Of a stretch of 64,000 bases of DNA, positions 48,712 through 58,361 are shown in pieces. The notes under the pieces are model-generated. The model searched no databases, was not told where the DNA came from, and was given only the letters and a program-made list of their open reading frames with translations. The DNA lies in contig JAPJBO010000177.1 in assembly GCA_030068145.1 (NCBI GenBank), positions 243,399-307,398 on the forward strand, written 5' to 3'. How positions within the stretch are numbered: the first letter of the stretch is position 1; each line of letters opens with the position of its first letter. This stretch comes from Diplonema papillatum (Eukaryota; Euglenozoa; Diplonemea; Diplonemida; Diplonemidae). The position numbers were made by a program, and so were the translations under genes.

Positions 48712-49255
48712 ACCAATCCATGGGAGGTCACACTGTCCTCCAGATTTTGGTCATTTTTGGCCATTTTTGCCACATTTTCCAGATTTTGGCCAATTTTGGT
48801 TATTTTTGCCAATTTTTCCAGATTTTGGTCAATGTTGACCAGTTTTGCCGTGTTTTCCAGATTTTGGCCCATTTTGGCCGTTTTTACCGATTTGGCCAGG
48901 ATTGGCCATTTTTGCCATGTTTTTCAAAAATTTGGCTATTTTTGCCGATTTTTCCAGGTTTTGGTCATTTTTGGCCAGTTTTGCCATGTTTTCCAGACTT
49001 TGCCCATTTTGGCCGTTTTTGCCGATTTTTCCAGGGTTTTGGTCATTTATGCCCTGCCCCTCACCAGAGCTATTCTTGTCTGAGTTTCTTAAACCCGCAC
49101 AAGCTCGAACAGGCAGTCCGTGCGCGGAAAAAAAAAAAGGTCGAAAGACACCAATCTGTACGCCCATTCGGGATCGTCGGAAACACAAAAACACGTGTAC
49201 CGCCCCACCCGCTTCGATTTCAGCCACACTAGTCTTTCCAAAGGGAATATCGACT

Positions 49256-49606
49256 ATGCCTGCGAAAAGCTCCCCGAAGGTCCAGCCGAAGCCGAAGGTT
49301 CAACCTAAAGCTCAGCCGAAAGCTCAGCCGAAGACCCCAGGTACACAGCGCAAACGGCCTCGCGCCGAAAGTACGGATAGCAACAGCAGCAGCAGCAGCG
49401 CCTCGGTTGCAAAGGCGCGACGCGGAAGGAAGAAGGTGGCGGAAACGCTGCGCGTCGAGGCCTTGTCCCGCGACCTGGCATTGACTGGCCCCAGCGTTCT
49501 CCCTGTCACGAAACCACCAAGTAAGAGCCCGGAACAACGATTCATCGACCGGATCAAGAAAACCGACCCCGGGCTGGCTGGGTTCTACGGGAAGCGCCAG
49601 CTGTGA
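49256..49606 (+). CDS. small basic protein in element C (hypothetical)
   Basis: 116 residues from ATG 49256; the frame is open further upstream into the arm repeats, but this ATG follows the end of the repeats and starts a coherent sequence. Residues 1-30 are repeats of (P/V)QPK. Then come RKRPRAES, a run of Ser, and KARRGRKK, two likely nuclear localisation signals. The C-terminal 35 residues (KPPSKSPEQRFIDRIKKTDP then a short Gly/Tyr tail) look like a folded or binding segment. No known family is recognised. As the only sensible ORF in the element it could be an accessory protein or a captured host fragment. Confidence 0.55.
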   Translation: MPAKSSPKVQPKPKVQPKAQPKAQPKTPGTQRKRPRAESTDSNSSSSSASVAKARRGRKKVAETLRVEALSRDLALTGPSVLPVTKPPSKSPEQRFIDRIKKTDPGLAGFYGKRQL

Positions 49607-50724
49607 CTGCTCGACTTTGCATGTCTCGTGCTCATCATGCACCCATATTTGGTACTGGGACCTTGTCTGACTGGCATAGTACGCAACGGTCTGCCGAGTG
49701 GACAAGCTTGGACAAGTTGGACTCCAGTGGCCGGATCATGCTGGTGACATCTGCTGCCTCACGAAGGACACTGCAAACGACCGTTACGGGCCACCGACTG
49801 AGGGACACGCGCCGGAAACCCAAAACTGCAGACATCCACATCCCAAGAACAACATCGCACAGTGAAAGAGTCATGTGAATCCGGAAGGATCGCGTTTGTC
49901 GCGCTTGGGTGGAAGTCCGCAAGAAAATAAGTAAAAGAGAAAAAGCTCTGGGGAGGGGCTATACGGACCCCTGAGGACCGGTTACTACGAATTCTTTTCG
50001 GACCAGGGTTTGTTTCCGAACAGTTTTTGTGACCGGGATCCAAAAATCGGCAAAAGTCTGGAAAAATTGGCAAAAATGGCCGAAATTGACCAAAATCTGG
50101 AAAATCGGGAAATCTGGAAAAATCGGAAAAAATGGCCGAAATTGACTGATCTGGATAAATCGGCCAGAGTGGCCAAAATCTCAAAATTGTCCAAAATCTT
50201 GAAAAATCGGCAAAAATGGCCGAAATCTGGAAAAATCGGCAAAGATTGCCGAAATCTGGAAAAAATCGGCAAAATGGCCAAAACCTGAAAAAATCGGCAA
50301 AAGTCTGGAAAAATTGGCTAAGATTGACAAAAATCTGGAAACATGGCCAAAATCGGAAAAATTCTAAAAACCGTTATTTGCGTTATTTTTTCCGTTATTT
50401 TGCGTTTTCGACCGTTATATAACGTTATATAACGTTATATAACGTTATCACCGTTATAACGTTATATAACGTTATATAACGTTATCAACCGGCCATCTAT
50501 GATTTAAGCAAATCAACGCAGACTTAGCTGTTCACGCAGTGCTCATTGTACGAGCTCGAGTTGTAGAGGTACGCCGATCGTTCAGTTTGTACCGTGCATC
50601 GCCCACAGCACCATCGGCATCAAAGTCGTATGTAGGTTGCTGGCTCATGTCGCAGCCTTGTGCAGACATCGAGTCCTACAACGAACAATCGGGTTCGCTG
50701 AAAGACTAACCGATACGTTTTGTG

Positions 50725-51165
50725 CGCCCGAACTTTGTTTCGCCCGAACTTTGTTTCGCCCGAACTTAGCTTCACCAGAACTTTGCTTCACCCGAACTTA
50801 GCTTCGCCCGAACTTTGCTTCACCAGAACTTAGCTTCGCCCGAACTTTGCTTCACCCGAACTTAGCTTCGCCGAACTTTGTTTCGCCCGATCTTAGCTTC
50901 ACCAGAACGTCCGAACTTTGCTTCACCCAGAACTTAGCTTCGCCCGGACTTTGTTTCGCCCGAACTTAGCTTCACCTTCGCCCGAACTTTGCTTCACCAG
51001 AACTTTGCTCACCCGAACTTAGCTTCGCCCGAACTTTGCTTCGCCCGAACTTTGTTTCGCCCGAACTTAGCTTCACCCGAACTTTGCTTCACCAGAACTT
51101 AGCATTGCCCGAACTTAGCTTCGCCCGAACTTAGCTTCGCCCAACTTTGCTTCCCCGAACTTTAA
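50725..51165. repeat. 16-bp tandem repeat
   Basis: About 27 units of CCCGAACTTTGTTTCG, CCCGAACTTAGCTTCA and variants, with a few deletions. No coding or functional assignment. Confidence 0.9.
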
Positions 51166-51564
51166 CTGCTGCCTCCAGTCTCGCCACGCGCCGGCCTTAG
51201 CCGAGCGCACGTACTTTTTTTGCAAAAGTTTTTTTTTTTTTCCGGGGGTTTCCAAAAATTTACGCGCGCGCGGACATGGGCCAAAAAAAAAAAACCGCCT
51301 ACCCTTATTTATTGAAGGATGAATTTGTATGGACTACCATGATGTGGATAGTAAAAGCGGAAAAACTTTTGAGAAATATATCTGGAATGGAAGTATATTC
51401 GAAGATGGCTGCAAATGGTCTTTTTCCCACGAAACGATGGGTGGGTGTATTCTAAAGGCTCGTTCGAGACGGCGTTGTTGGCGGTGAAGGAAAAAAGGGA
51501 CGGGACATCAGTCCCGATCACCCTCTTCACCCAGCTCACCGCATCCGACCTATCGAGCTGCTTC

Positions 51565-51780
51565 GGCATTTTTTGTTGAACGCTTACGCCCGCCACTAAC
51601 CCCAGATTTACCTGTGTTTCGTGTGGGCTACAGCACATTTACGGTTCCTTTGATCTATCGCAACTGGCAGTCTCCTCAAGCATTTCCTACAAAGCAGGTG
51701 CTTATACAAAATAATAAAGCAAAACTACGCATTTCTCTCTCTCCTCATCCCCCCGGGATTCCCCCCGTCACCGATGAAGA
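51565..51780. repeat. dispersed repeat copy
   Basis: TTTGTTGAACGCTTACGC, ACCTGTGTTTCGTGTGGGCT and CAAGCATTTCCTACAAAGCA recur as the reverse complement at 60720-60890 and in part at 61060-61120. Its end (GCATTTCTCTCTCC) runs into a CT tract that holds the split-repeat element. Confidence 0.75.
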
Positions 51781-51819
51781 GAGTAAAGGTCCGAACGAGA
51801 CCCCCATCTCTCTCTCTCT

Positions 51820-51897
51820 CTCGGAAAAGGTCGCGTTGGCAGAAACGGTGAAGATGATAATTGTCACAGGGTTGGTGAAATGAAAGCGAGAATGTGG
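51820..51897 (-). repeat. split direct repeat B2
   Basis: 78 bp from CTCGGAAAAGGTCGCG to GAATGTGG, identical to 52000-52077. The outer edge abuts (CT)n. Confidence 0.95.
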
Positions 51898-51999
51898 GGT
51901 AAGCCCTGATTATTAGATTCACGGTTAAACGAAGCTAGCGCACAAGGTTTGCCTGATCTCGCACCTACTTTCCGATACCAAATAGATGCTCTATTCAAA
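51898..51999 (-). repeat. split direct repeat A2
   Basis: 102 bp from GGTAAGCCCTGATTATTAG to CTCTATTCAAA, identical to A1 at 54459-54560. Confidence 0.95.
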
Positions 52000-52077
52000 C
52001 TCGGAAAAGGTCGCGTTGGCAGAAACGGTGAAGATGATAATTGTCACAGGGTTGGTGAAATGAAAGCGAGAATGTGG
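52000..52077 (-). repeat. split direct repeat B1
   Basis: Identical to B2. It adjoins the 3' region of the RT-RNase H ORF. Confidence 0.95.
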
Positions 52078-52287
52078 AATAGAATCCCTGGACGTGAAAC
52101 TAAAGGAGCTGACATCCGGCTGCCTCCGGGTAGCTCAAAACAGATAAACAGCGCCCTCGGGCGTGCTCACAAAACAATGGTGCTGCGCGGAGCGCTAACA
52201 CTGAGATGGACGACAGGGTGGCTGGACGCACTTCCCGTAATCCTCTAGCAACGTCCTCAGACGTGAGAAAATAGAAATAGGCCGACA

Positions 52288-54276
52288 TCACGCAATGCAG
52301 AAAGGGACGCGAGGAGGCGGAATGCCTTGCCTGTATGGGTCTCGTGTCCATACGTCCGCTAATTGCTCAGCGGTCGGAACCCACACAGTCTCGAGAACAC
52401 ATTGGTGTTCTTCCAACACGTCGCGGACCTGGCAGAGGATGAAGTTCCCGAGTTGGGTCTTCGACTTCCAATTCCTCAGACAGTTCACGGCGGGCAAGTT
52501 GTCGACAAAGATTCTTATTGTCGATAGCGGAGAGCGCGAAGCCGCGTACGCAATAGCAAACTTTGCCGCCGTTAATTCGGCAAAGAAGATATGCTGCGGG
52601 ATATCTCTCCACGGTCCCCACATTGCCATGGAATCCACTAGCCAGGCCCATCCCTGCATGCTGGCGTCGGACCATGCCTCGACGAGGGTATCCCGCTGCT
52701 GCATGTCGAACGTGACCCACCGGTTCCCCGACAGACGCCGCCTCACCCCAGCAAGGAAAGGAAGGACGTCGTCGCTCACTCGAACCAGCGACTCCCAGCC
52801 CAGGGTGCCTGTTAGGACCTGATGCGCCAGTGTCCCCATCCACGCAAGCACCGGGCTCACTCTGCAAAGCGGCGTGCCCCACACCGTCCACGCCCAGATG
52901 GCGGTCCCGACGACCTTCCAGATCCCGCGCACGGTCATCTGTGCCGACTCAGCTGAGCAAAACAGCAGGTGCGCTTTTCTCGCCCACTCCTGTTTCAGCC
53001 TGTACGTCTTCGCCGCGAGGTCGAATTCTACCCCGAGGACGACTGGTTTCGAGCTGGGCTCGAGGACGGACTTCTCGTCGTTGACTGTCATGCGCACCTT
53101 GCGGGCACGCCGCAAAACTCGGTCGCGCACGGCGCGAAGCGCATCCGGACAGTCTTCAACGAGGGCCCAGTCGTCGTACCAGACTATCTTATCGTCCCCG
53201 GCAGGCTCCGTGATGACAAGCGCCGAGTCCTGCGCAATCACGGGCGAGAAAGACCAGCCCATCGTCAGCCGGCGCCACCTATACAGAGCCACGCCCCCGT
53301 CGAGCTTCCTTGTGCGGAGCCCGAAGAAAGCTGACGTCGACCGTCCTACTGGGAACTGGAAGAAGTAGGACTTCAGGTCAACGACGACTGCGTACGACTT
53401 CGACATCATCTTGGCGATGACCTCGTCGACACGCAAGAGGCTGAACTTCGGCGGGGGCTCCATCAGCTCGTTCAGCGGGCGGCCGTCAACGATGGCCCGC
53501 GAGTGCTGTTCGCCCTTTTCAACAGCAAAAGCCGGAAGGACGCACTTCAGCGGCTCCGAACGGGGGACGCGCTCCACAAACCCAACGCTTTCCAGCGTCT
53601 GCGCATGGCGGGCAAACGCGTCGCTCTTCCGACCCGGCACGAGAGGAGTGCCCAACAACTTCCGTCGGAAGGAGTGCCCGTCCGTTAGGAGGTCAAGCAA
53701 GCCGTGCAAGCGGGCCCCGGGGCCGGCGAGGCTCCGGAGCTTGCGGAGATCGATCGGCGGCACTGCCGTGACGTCTAGCGGCCTCGCAGATCTCGGGGCA
53801 CCGATGCCCGGAATGAGACCTCTCGTTTCTGGTGGGAGGTACCCGAGAGGAACTGCGGTAGGAGGGTCGTAGAAATGGGGGTGGAGCCGGAGGAAAAGCC
53901 TCCTCCCCCTGAGCAACCTGGACCTTCGCGACTTCAACCCCCTGACCTGCCGAGGCGAGAAGCCGGCGTCGGGCAAGGGTTGTTTCTGTCGTGTCGGGAA
54001 ACGGCTGTCGCAAAGGGTAGGATGAGCTAATTCCGAGTGCCCGGGTGCATTCGTGGAAGCGCTTCCCGGGTCTTCGCGTTGTGCGGCGTTGCCAGCCGGA
54101 GGCGGGAGTAGAGCCTCCGTCGTACTCCCGCCAGGTCCTTCAAGTCTGCAGTCGGCCAGGGGGGACCAGTCCCCAGACGACCGTTCCATGCCGGTCTTCA
54201 GCTCCGACCGGCTTTCTCCCCCTTTCCCGCCGGCGAACGGGGGGCCGCCGACTCCCCGGGCTCGCAAGGGTTCCAT
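52288..54276 (-). CDS. reverse transcriptase-RNase H of split-repeat element
   Basis: 662 residues from ATG at 54276, chosen over an in-frame GTG three codons upstream. Residues 1-185 are Arg/Pro-rich without a recognised domain. RT spans about 200-430: VVVDLKSYFFQFPV (motif A), LTMGWSFSPVIAQ (motif B), and WYDDW as a variant of the usual [F/Y]xDD motif. The connection VVLGVEFDLAAKTYRL follows. RNase H covers about 535-650 with all four acidic sites: WSDASMQGW, AELTAAKFA, FVDNLPAV and QLADVWTR. The ORF is unbroken and the repeats around it are identical, so insertion is recent. It resembles DIRS/VIPER-type RT-RNase H rather than Copia or Gypsy, which would add protease and integrase. Confidence 0.88.
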   Translation of the reverse strand: MEPLRARGVGGPPFAGGKGGESRSELKTGMERSSGDWSPLADCRLEGPGGSTTEALLPPPAGNAAQREDPGSASTNAPGHSELAHPTLCDSRFPTRQKQPLPDAGFSPRQVRGLKSRRSRLLRGRRLFLRLHPHFYDPPTAVPLGYLPPETRGLIPGIGAPRSARPLDVTAVPPIDLRKLRSLAGPGARLHGLLDLLTDGHSFRRKLLGTPLVPGRKSDAFARHAQTLESVGFVERVPRSEPLKCVLPAFAVEKGEQHSRAIVDGRPLNELMEPPPKFSLLRVDEVIAKMMSKSYAVVVDLKSYFFQFPVGRSTSAFFGLRTRKLDGGVALYRWRRLTMGWSFSPVIAQDSALVITEPAGDDKIVWYDDWALVEDCPDALRAVRDRVLRRARKVRMTVNDEKSVLEPSSKPVVLGVEFDLAAKTYRLKQEWARKAHLLFCSAESAQMTVRGIWKVVGTAIWAWTVWGTPLCRVSPVLAWMGTLAHQVLTGTLGWESLVRVSDDVLPFLAGVRRRLSGNRWVTFDMQQRDTLVEAWSDASMQGWAWLVDSMAMWGPWRDIPQHIFFAELTAAKFAIAYAASRSPLSTIRIFVDNLPAVNCLRNWKSKTQLGNFILCQVRDVLEEHQCVLETVWVPTAEQLADVWTRDPYRQGIPPPRVPFCIA

Positions 54277-54458
54277 ACCCGCCACTCCCGGGTGGCCTTG
54301 TCGGCAGCTTCCTCAGCCGCCGCCCAGTCAGGATCCATCAGCCGACGGCTGGTCCGTGCGGCCCGGCGGCGCGTGCTACCCGTGTGTACCGGCATTTTTC
54401 CCGGAGGGTAGTGTATGATTAGGAGGAGAATGGAAATAAAATGAAAGCGAGAATGTGG

Positions 54459-54560
54459 GGTAAGCCCTGATTATTAGATTCACGGTTAAACGAAGCTAGC
54501 GCACAAGGTTTGCCTGATCTCGCACCTACTTTCCGATACCAAATAGATGCTCTATTCAAA
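54459..54560 (-). repeat. split direct repeat A1
   Basis: Identical to A2 over 102 bp. It is preceded on the plus strand (54438-54458) by 21 bp that match the end of the B repeat. Confidence 0.95.
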
Positions 54561-54562
54561 CT

Positions 54563-54688
54563 CTCTCTCTCCACACCCTTTGACTTGTTTTGATGTGTTC
54601 TCTCTCTCTCTGACTTGTTTTGATGTGTTCTCTCTCTCTCTCTGACTTGTTTTGATGTGTTCTCTCTCTCTCTGACTTGTTTGGATGT

Positions 54689-54739
<51 letters not shown>

Positions 54740-54760
54740 TTCTTTCTCTCTTTCTCTCAA
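54563..54760. repeat. CT-rich tandem repeat
   Basis: A ~31-bp unit GACTTGTTTTGATGTGTTCT plus CTCTCTCTCT repeats about four times, followed by a pure CT/CTTT tract. It is the right flank of the split-repeat element. Confidence 0.9.
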
Positions 54761-54889
54761 AGTTGCCAGATCCCCTTTCTGTGAGCACAACCCAAGCAGT
54801 AGGGTTGCCTTTTCTCTGATGCCCATAATCTTCGATTTCCCTGACCACCATCTCTGATTTCAATTGTTCATTTAGCTTCAGACCGGCTT

Positions 54890-55330
54890 TTGTGCACCAT
54901 AACTTGCACGGACGCGACCTTGTTCTGTCGATTTGCGTGCAACTAGGCTCTATCGGTTTGCGAGCGGTAGGCGGGTGTTTGTGGCTGGAACTTGCTTATT
55001 GCGCAACCATGGCACGACTTTTGCCTCCCCATGGCGATGGCTTCGGGTGCCAAACTTGGTTCTGTAGAGGATCTGAATGCAAATTATCTATGGTCTGCAT
55101 CAGTCGCTCAGGGGACTATTCTCATCATGCTAGCGGAGTCGTTGAACTTCTTGCCGGAAAGGAAACTCCCGCTGAGTTTCGAGGAAGCACGGGCGCGCGG
55201 GCACTCTCAGGAGACGAGGAAACTGCGGCAGCGAACGAAAACACGGATGAGGAAGGGCACACCAATTTCCGATGGAAGCGTGGGGGGCCCAAGACTAAAT
55301 TCAAAGCGAATTTCTTCTTGGTGTCGGTCG
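54890..55330 (+). other. open region without recognised gene
   Basis: Two overlapping plus-strand frames are open for 125-156 codons. The one from 54992 gives MAMASGAKLGSVEDLNANYL, then ILIMLAESLNFLPERKLPL, which could be an exon, but no family is recognised. Confidence 0.3.
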
Positions 55331-55465
55331 CAACACTTGCAAACTTGGCTAGCCGGAGTTAAAGTATAGCATCATACCTACTACCCTCATACTACCCGCC
55401 TCACAGCCTCAATGGTCAACCGGACCCTAAAACACCGAACCTCTAAACCACAATTAACGCTAGGA
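55330..55465. repeat. dispersed repeat (empty-site relative of 8.6-8.96 kb)
   Basis: TACCTACTACCCTCATACTACC, CGGACCCTAAAACACCGAACC and AACCACAATTAACGCTAG are the reverse complement of the repeat at 8600-8960. It lacks the MITE present there and so defines the MITE target. Confidence 0.8.
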
Positions 55466-55816
55466 AGTTACATAGCCACAGCCGCGCATTCGACGGCACA
55501 GCGCACTGCGCTTTATCGGCGTCTTTTTGTATCTCACAAATGCAATTTGTCAAGAGGAAAACCCGATCGATGGCAGCGTACTATCCTCACTCCCGTTGGA
55601 TGCACAAAAACAGGTTCGAAGGAAGTGCGCACAACCAGAGTTCGTGCCACGCGGGGGTGTTTTCTCCACACCACCAGGCACAGGCAGCAGCAACTCCCCA
55701 CGTCACGAAAGGGCAAAAGGAACCATTCCCCTTTTTCCCCCTTCTCCCCCCCAGCCGCTTCGGCCGACTGGAGGTATCTAAGTACCGGCCTTCCAAACCT
55801 CGAACGACGGCAGGAT

Positions 55817-56094
55817 ATGGCGGCGGCGGACTACCGCTTCGATGTGCCTTCGCACGTGCGGCCTTGCGAGACCAGGTGCTCCGGTTTGTGGAGGAAAAAG
55901 TGTACCCGGCGGAGGCAAAGCTTTTCCAGCTTTTCGCCGAAGGGAAGTCGGCTGCGCGCACCCAGCAGGCGCGCGGGTCATGATCGACCTGCAGAGGCAA
56001 GCCAAAGAGGAGGGCCTCTGGACACTGGGGCACCCGAAGGACATCGGCGGTCAAGGAATGCCGTTTCGCGACTATATTTACGTGAACGAAGTGC
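55817..56094 (+). pseudogene. acyl-CoA dehydrogenase N-terminal fragment
   Basis: After MAAADYRFDVPSHVR the frame shifts by one base at about 55861 and continues ALRDQVLRFVEEKVYPAEAK then LFQLFAEG. A second shift near 55975 leads to VMIDLQRQAKEEGLWTLGHP then MPFRDYIYVNE. This is the N-terminal helical domain of acyl-CoA dehydrogenases of the ACAD10/11-like class, which catalyse the first step of fatty-acid beta-oxidation. The FAD and catalytic domains are absent. After YVNE the sequence becomes GTGCAAGG, a possible splice donor, so this may be one exon. The two frameshifts indicate a dead copy or sequence errors. Confidence 0.7.
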
Positions 56095-56095
56095 A

Positions 56096-56216
56096 AGGCA
56101 CCACTTCATGTGGTCAGCAGCAAGACTAGCAGCTTTCTATCTTCACCTTTTACTCCAACCATACGGCGCGCGGCAAGCAGAGCAGGAGCGGTGGACAAGG
56201 GTGACAGACACATGGC
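56096..56216 (+). repeat. repeat shared with 63.82-63.95 kb
   Basis: CACCACTTCATGTGGTCAGC through GGTGACAGACACA is nearly identical to 63821-63941. Both copies are later followed by AGGAGTGAGGATTTTATTA (56727 and 63942), so the copy here has about 500 extra bases. Confidence 0.85.
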
Positions 56217-56367
56217 ATTTGTGAAAGAAGGCAAGAAGTGGATCAGCTACGACGACAGTCTGGTAGAAGAGGTATCTTGGCGCACCTGCCAGAATCTGTT
56301 TTCTGAAGATGGATATGCAGTTTTGCTTCACCGGGTGCAGACAAGATGGCTCCAGCACACAAGGTGA
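56196..56367 (+). pseudogene. C-terminal fragment of a ubiquitin-specific protease (USP family)
   Basis: Encodes RHMAFVKEGKKWISYDDSLV then EEVSWRTCQNLFSEDGYAVL and LHRV, followed soon by a stop. This is the His-box end of USP peptidases (H..AFV..., W...DDS.V, then G-Y-VL). The catalytic Cys box and the rest of the protein are absent within several kilobases. It may be a terminal exon whose earlier exons lie elsewhere, or a transduced fragment; the overlapping repeat at its 5' end favours the latter. Confidence 0.65.
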
Positions 56368-56369
56368 TG

Positions 56370-57230
56370 CTACACAGAGGCACTAGCCAAAATTCAGATA
56401 AAATTCATACAGTTTCAGCACCCCTCAAACAAAGGTAGAAGTCACCAATCAATGAATGATACAGGTTTGTCAGAAACACAAAAAAATCCGCATCTTGAAG
56501 AAATCATGGAGGGGGAAGTGGTACTGCTTCTCGGAGCATTCGGTGGTGTCGGAAACACTGGTTGAATAGTAGATCATTCATTGGAGAAGCCACCAGGTGG
56601 GTGCTCAGTGGCATTCGTTCAGTGGAAGGAAGCATATATAGAAGGTATGTAGGCAACAATGAAGATAGGTGGTGAACAACTTCGTGTGCCAGAACTTTTT
56701 TGCAATCGAATCGGGTCACACTTCCCAGGAGTGAGGATTTTATTAGTACCACCCGCTTGCGGGTTGCATCGCCATGTGTCGGGAAGGCGATACAAATGCG
56801 TTCAGTCGGTGTTTTTGGTCAGAACTCCTCGCCTGTAGGAGAGAAGAAGAAAGAAAAAGGCCGCTCCTGGTCCAGCAACGTGACCACAGCTTGCAAGCAG
56901 CATAGTGCTACAACCCCGTCCGCTCTGCCCTGTGGCTGGCCGTCTCGACGAGTTCAGCGCAAGCAAGCCCCAAGGTGCGCCGCGCCTTGCTGCTTTAGTT
57001 TGGGAAATCGGTAGCCACTTGACCCGTAGGCTCGTGGCTCTGAAGACGTGAACCTTGTAGCAGGCTTTTCCCTGGTACCCTAGCCTGTAGGAGAAACAAA
57101 GTTATGAACAAGGCCGTCGGCGCATTTTACGGAAGTTGCGTTGGTAGGTTCAGCTCGCGTCCCGTCTAGCGAGAGCTGCCAAGAAAGGGGCGTCAGCAGC
57201 TGTGACGCCACCAGCGAAACGCAAAGAAAA
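56370..57230. other. unassigned region
   Basis: No domain is recognised in any frame. At 56727-56760 the repeat shared with 63942 resumes. Confidence 0.5.
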
Positions 57231-57549
57231 GTTGAATGAACGCGACGAAATGGGCTTCGGGAGAGGTTCTGGAAAACAATCAGACGTGTAGTGTGGTGAC
57301 CACCTGGAACTGTGTTGCTCAGGCGACTGCATCAGACACAAGTTTGATCCAAGAGCTCCCGAGCCTGGGCCAGTGTTGCCTGCAGACGCGTCTGCAGACG
57401 ACTTTTGAAAAGAAACTGCAGACGCAGACGCAGACGGCTGACTATCAGTTGGATTACGACAATCGCTGTCAGTCGCTGCTTTTCCTTTTGAGCAGTCAAC
57501 GTGAGAAAAACAGTCAGCGCCGCGCACTTTATTCCTGTCCACCTGCCAG

Positions 57550-58195
57550 TTGCGCAATCTCGAAGGTGACTCTCCATTATCGCAACAATATAACAATCTC
57601 GAAGGTGACTCTCTACTATCGCAACAATATACCAATCTCGAAGGTGACTCTCCATTATCGCAACAATATAACAATCTCGAAGGTGACTCTCTACTATCGC
57701 AACAATATACCAATCTCGAAGGTGACTCTCTACTATCGCAACAATATAACAATCTCGAAGGTGACTCTCTACTATCGCAACAATATAACAATCTCGAAGG
57801 TGACTCTCTACTATCGCAACAATATACCAATCTCGAAGGTGACTCTCTACTATCGCAACAATATACCAATCTCGAAGGTGACTCTCTACTATCGCAACAA
57901 TATAACAATCTCGAAGGTGACTCTCCATTATCACAACAATAAACCAATCTCGAAGGTGACTCTCCATTATCGCAACAATATACGGGACTCTCCACTATCG
58001 CAACAATATACCAATCTCGAAGGTGACTCTCCATTATCGCAACAATATAACAATCTCGAAGGTGACTCTCCATTATCACAACAATAAACCAATCTCGAAG
58101 GGGACTCTCCACTATCGCAACAATATACCAATCTCGAAGGTGACTCTCCATTATCGCAACAATATACCAATCTCGAAGGTGACTCCATTATCACC
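57550..58195. repeat. 39-bp tandem repeat
   Basis: About 16 copies of CAATCTCGAAGGTGACTCTC followed by (T/C)A(C/T)TATCGCAACAATATA. The period is a multiple of three, so regular 13-residue patterns appear on both strands (for example NLEGDSLLSQQYT). There is no start context or domain; a chance coding frame is likeliest. Confidence 0.95.
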
Positions 58196-58361
58196 TTGTA
58201 GGCGCAAGGCTGTCCCTCGAGTATTTTGGTGACCCCAGGATGTGGAATACGCCAAGTGCGAAAGTGCCAAAACAGCCTGCCTCCCAAGCGTTGCACACCA
58301 GCTACAAGACAACGAACGAAACAGGAGAAAACGGTCAACAGAGACTAATCTGCAAAAAGAC

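Larger units (their letters stand above)
48431..50501. mobile_element. foldback-like element C, 6-bp target duplication
   Basis: A 2,071-bp element bounded by CATAGATGGCCG and its complement CGGCCATCTATG, flanked by ATTTAA at 48425-48430 and 50502-50507. The arms are long and imperfect. The first 280 and last 120 bp are TTATATAACG palindromic repeats. Inside these, TTTTGGCCATTTTTGCC-type repeats (48735-49050) face the complementary GGCAAAAATGGCCGAAAA repeats (50040-50360). The centre (49080-50020) is unique and carries a 116-residue ORF. No transposase is present. Confidence 0.85.
51820..54560 (-). mobile_element. RT-RNase H element with split direct repeats (Ngaro/VIPER-like)
   Basis: On the minus strand the order is A1 (54459-54560), ORF (54276-52288), B1 (52000-52077), A2 (51898-51999), B2 (51820-51897). 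A1 and A2 are identical over 102 bp, and B1 and B2 over 78 bp. This is the split-direct-repeat layout of tyrosine-recombinase retrotransposons of the Ngaro/PAT/VIPER kind. Both ends lie in a CT microsatellite. No tyrosine recombinase or gag ORF is seen, so the copy is internally deleted, non-autonomous or of a new kind. Confidence 0.8.

Noticed and set aside
51820-54560. LTR retrotransposon with 125-bp LTRs
   Set aside because: The repeats are not simple terminal repeats. The A-ORF-B-A-B order is exact, there is no protease or integrase, and no TG...CA ends are present.
57150-58151. 333-codon minus-strand frame with ESPSRLVYCCDSR repeats
   Set aside because: It is the 39-bp satellite read in one frame; other frames and the opposite strand are equally open.
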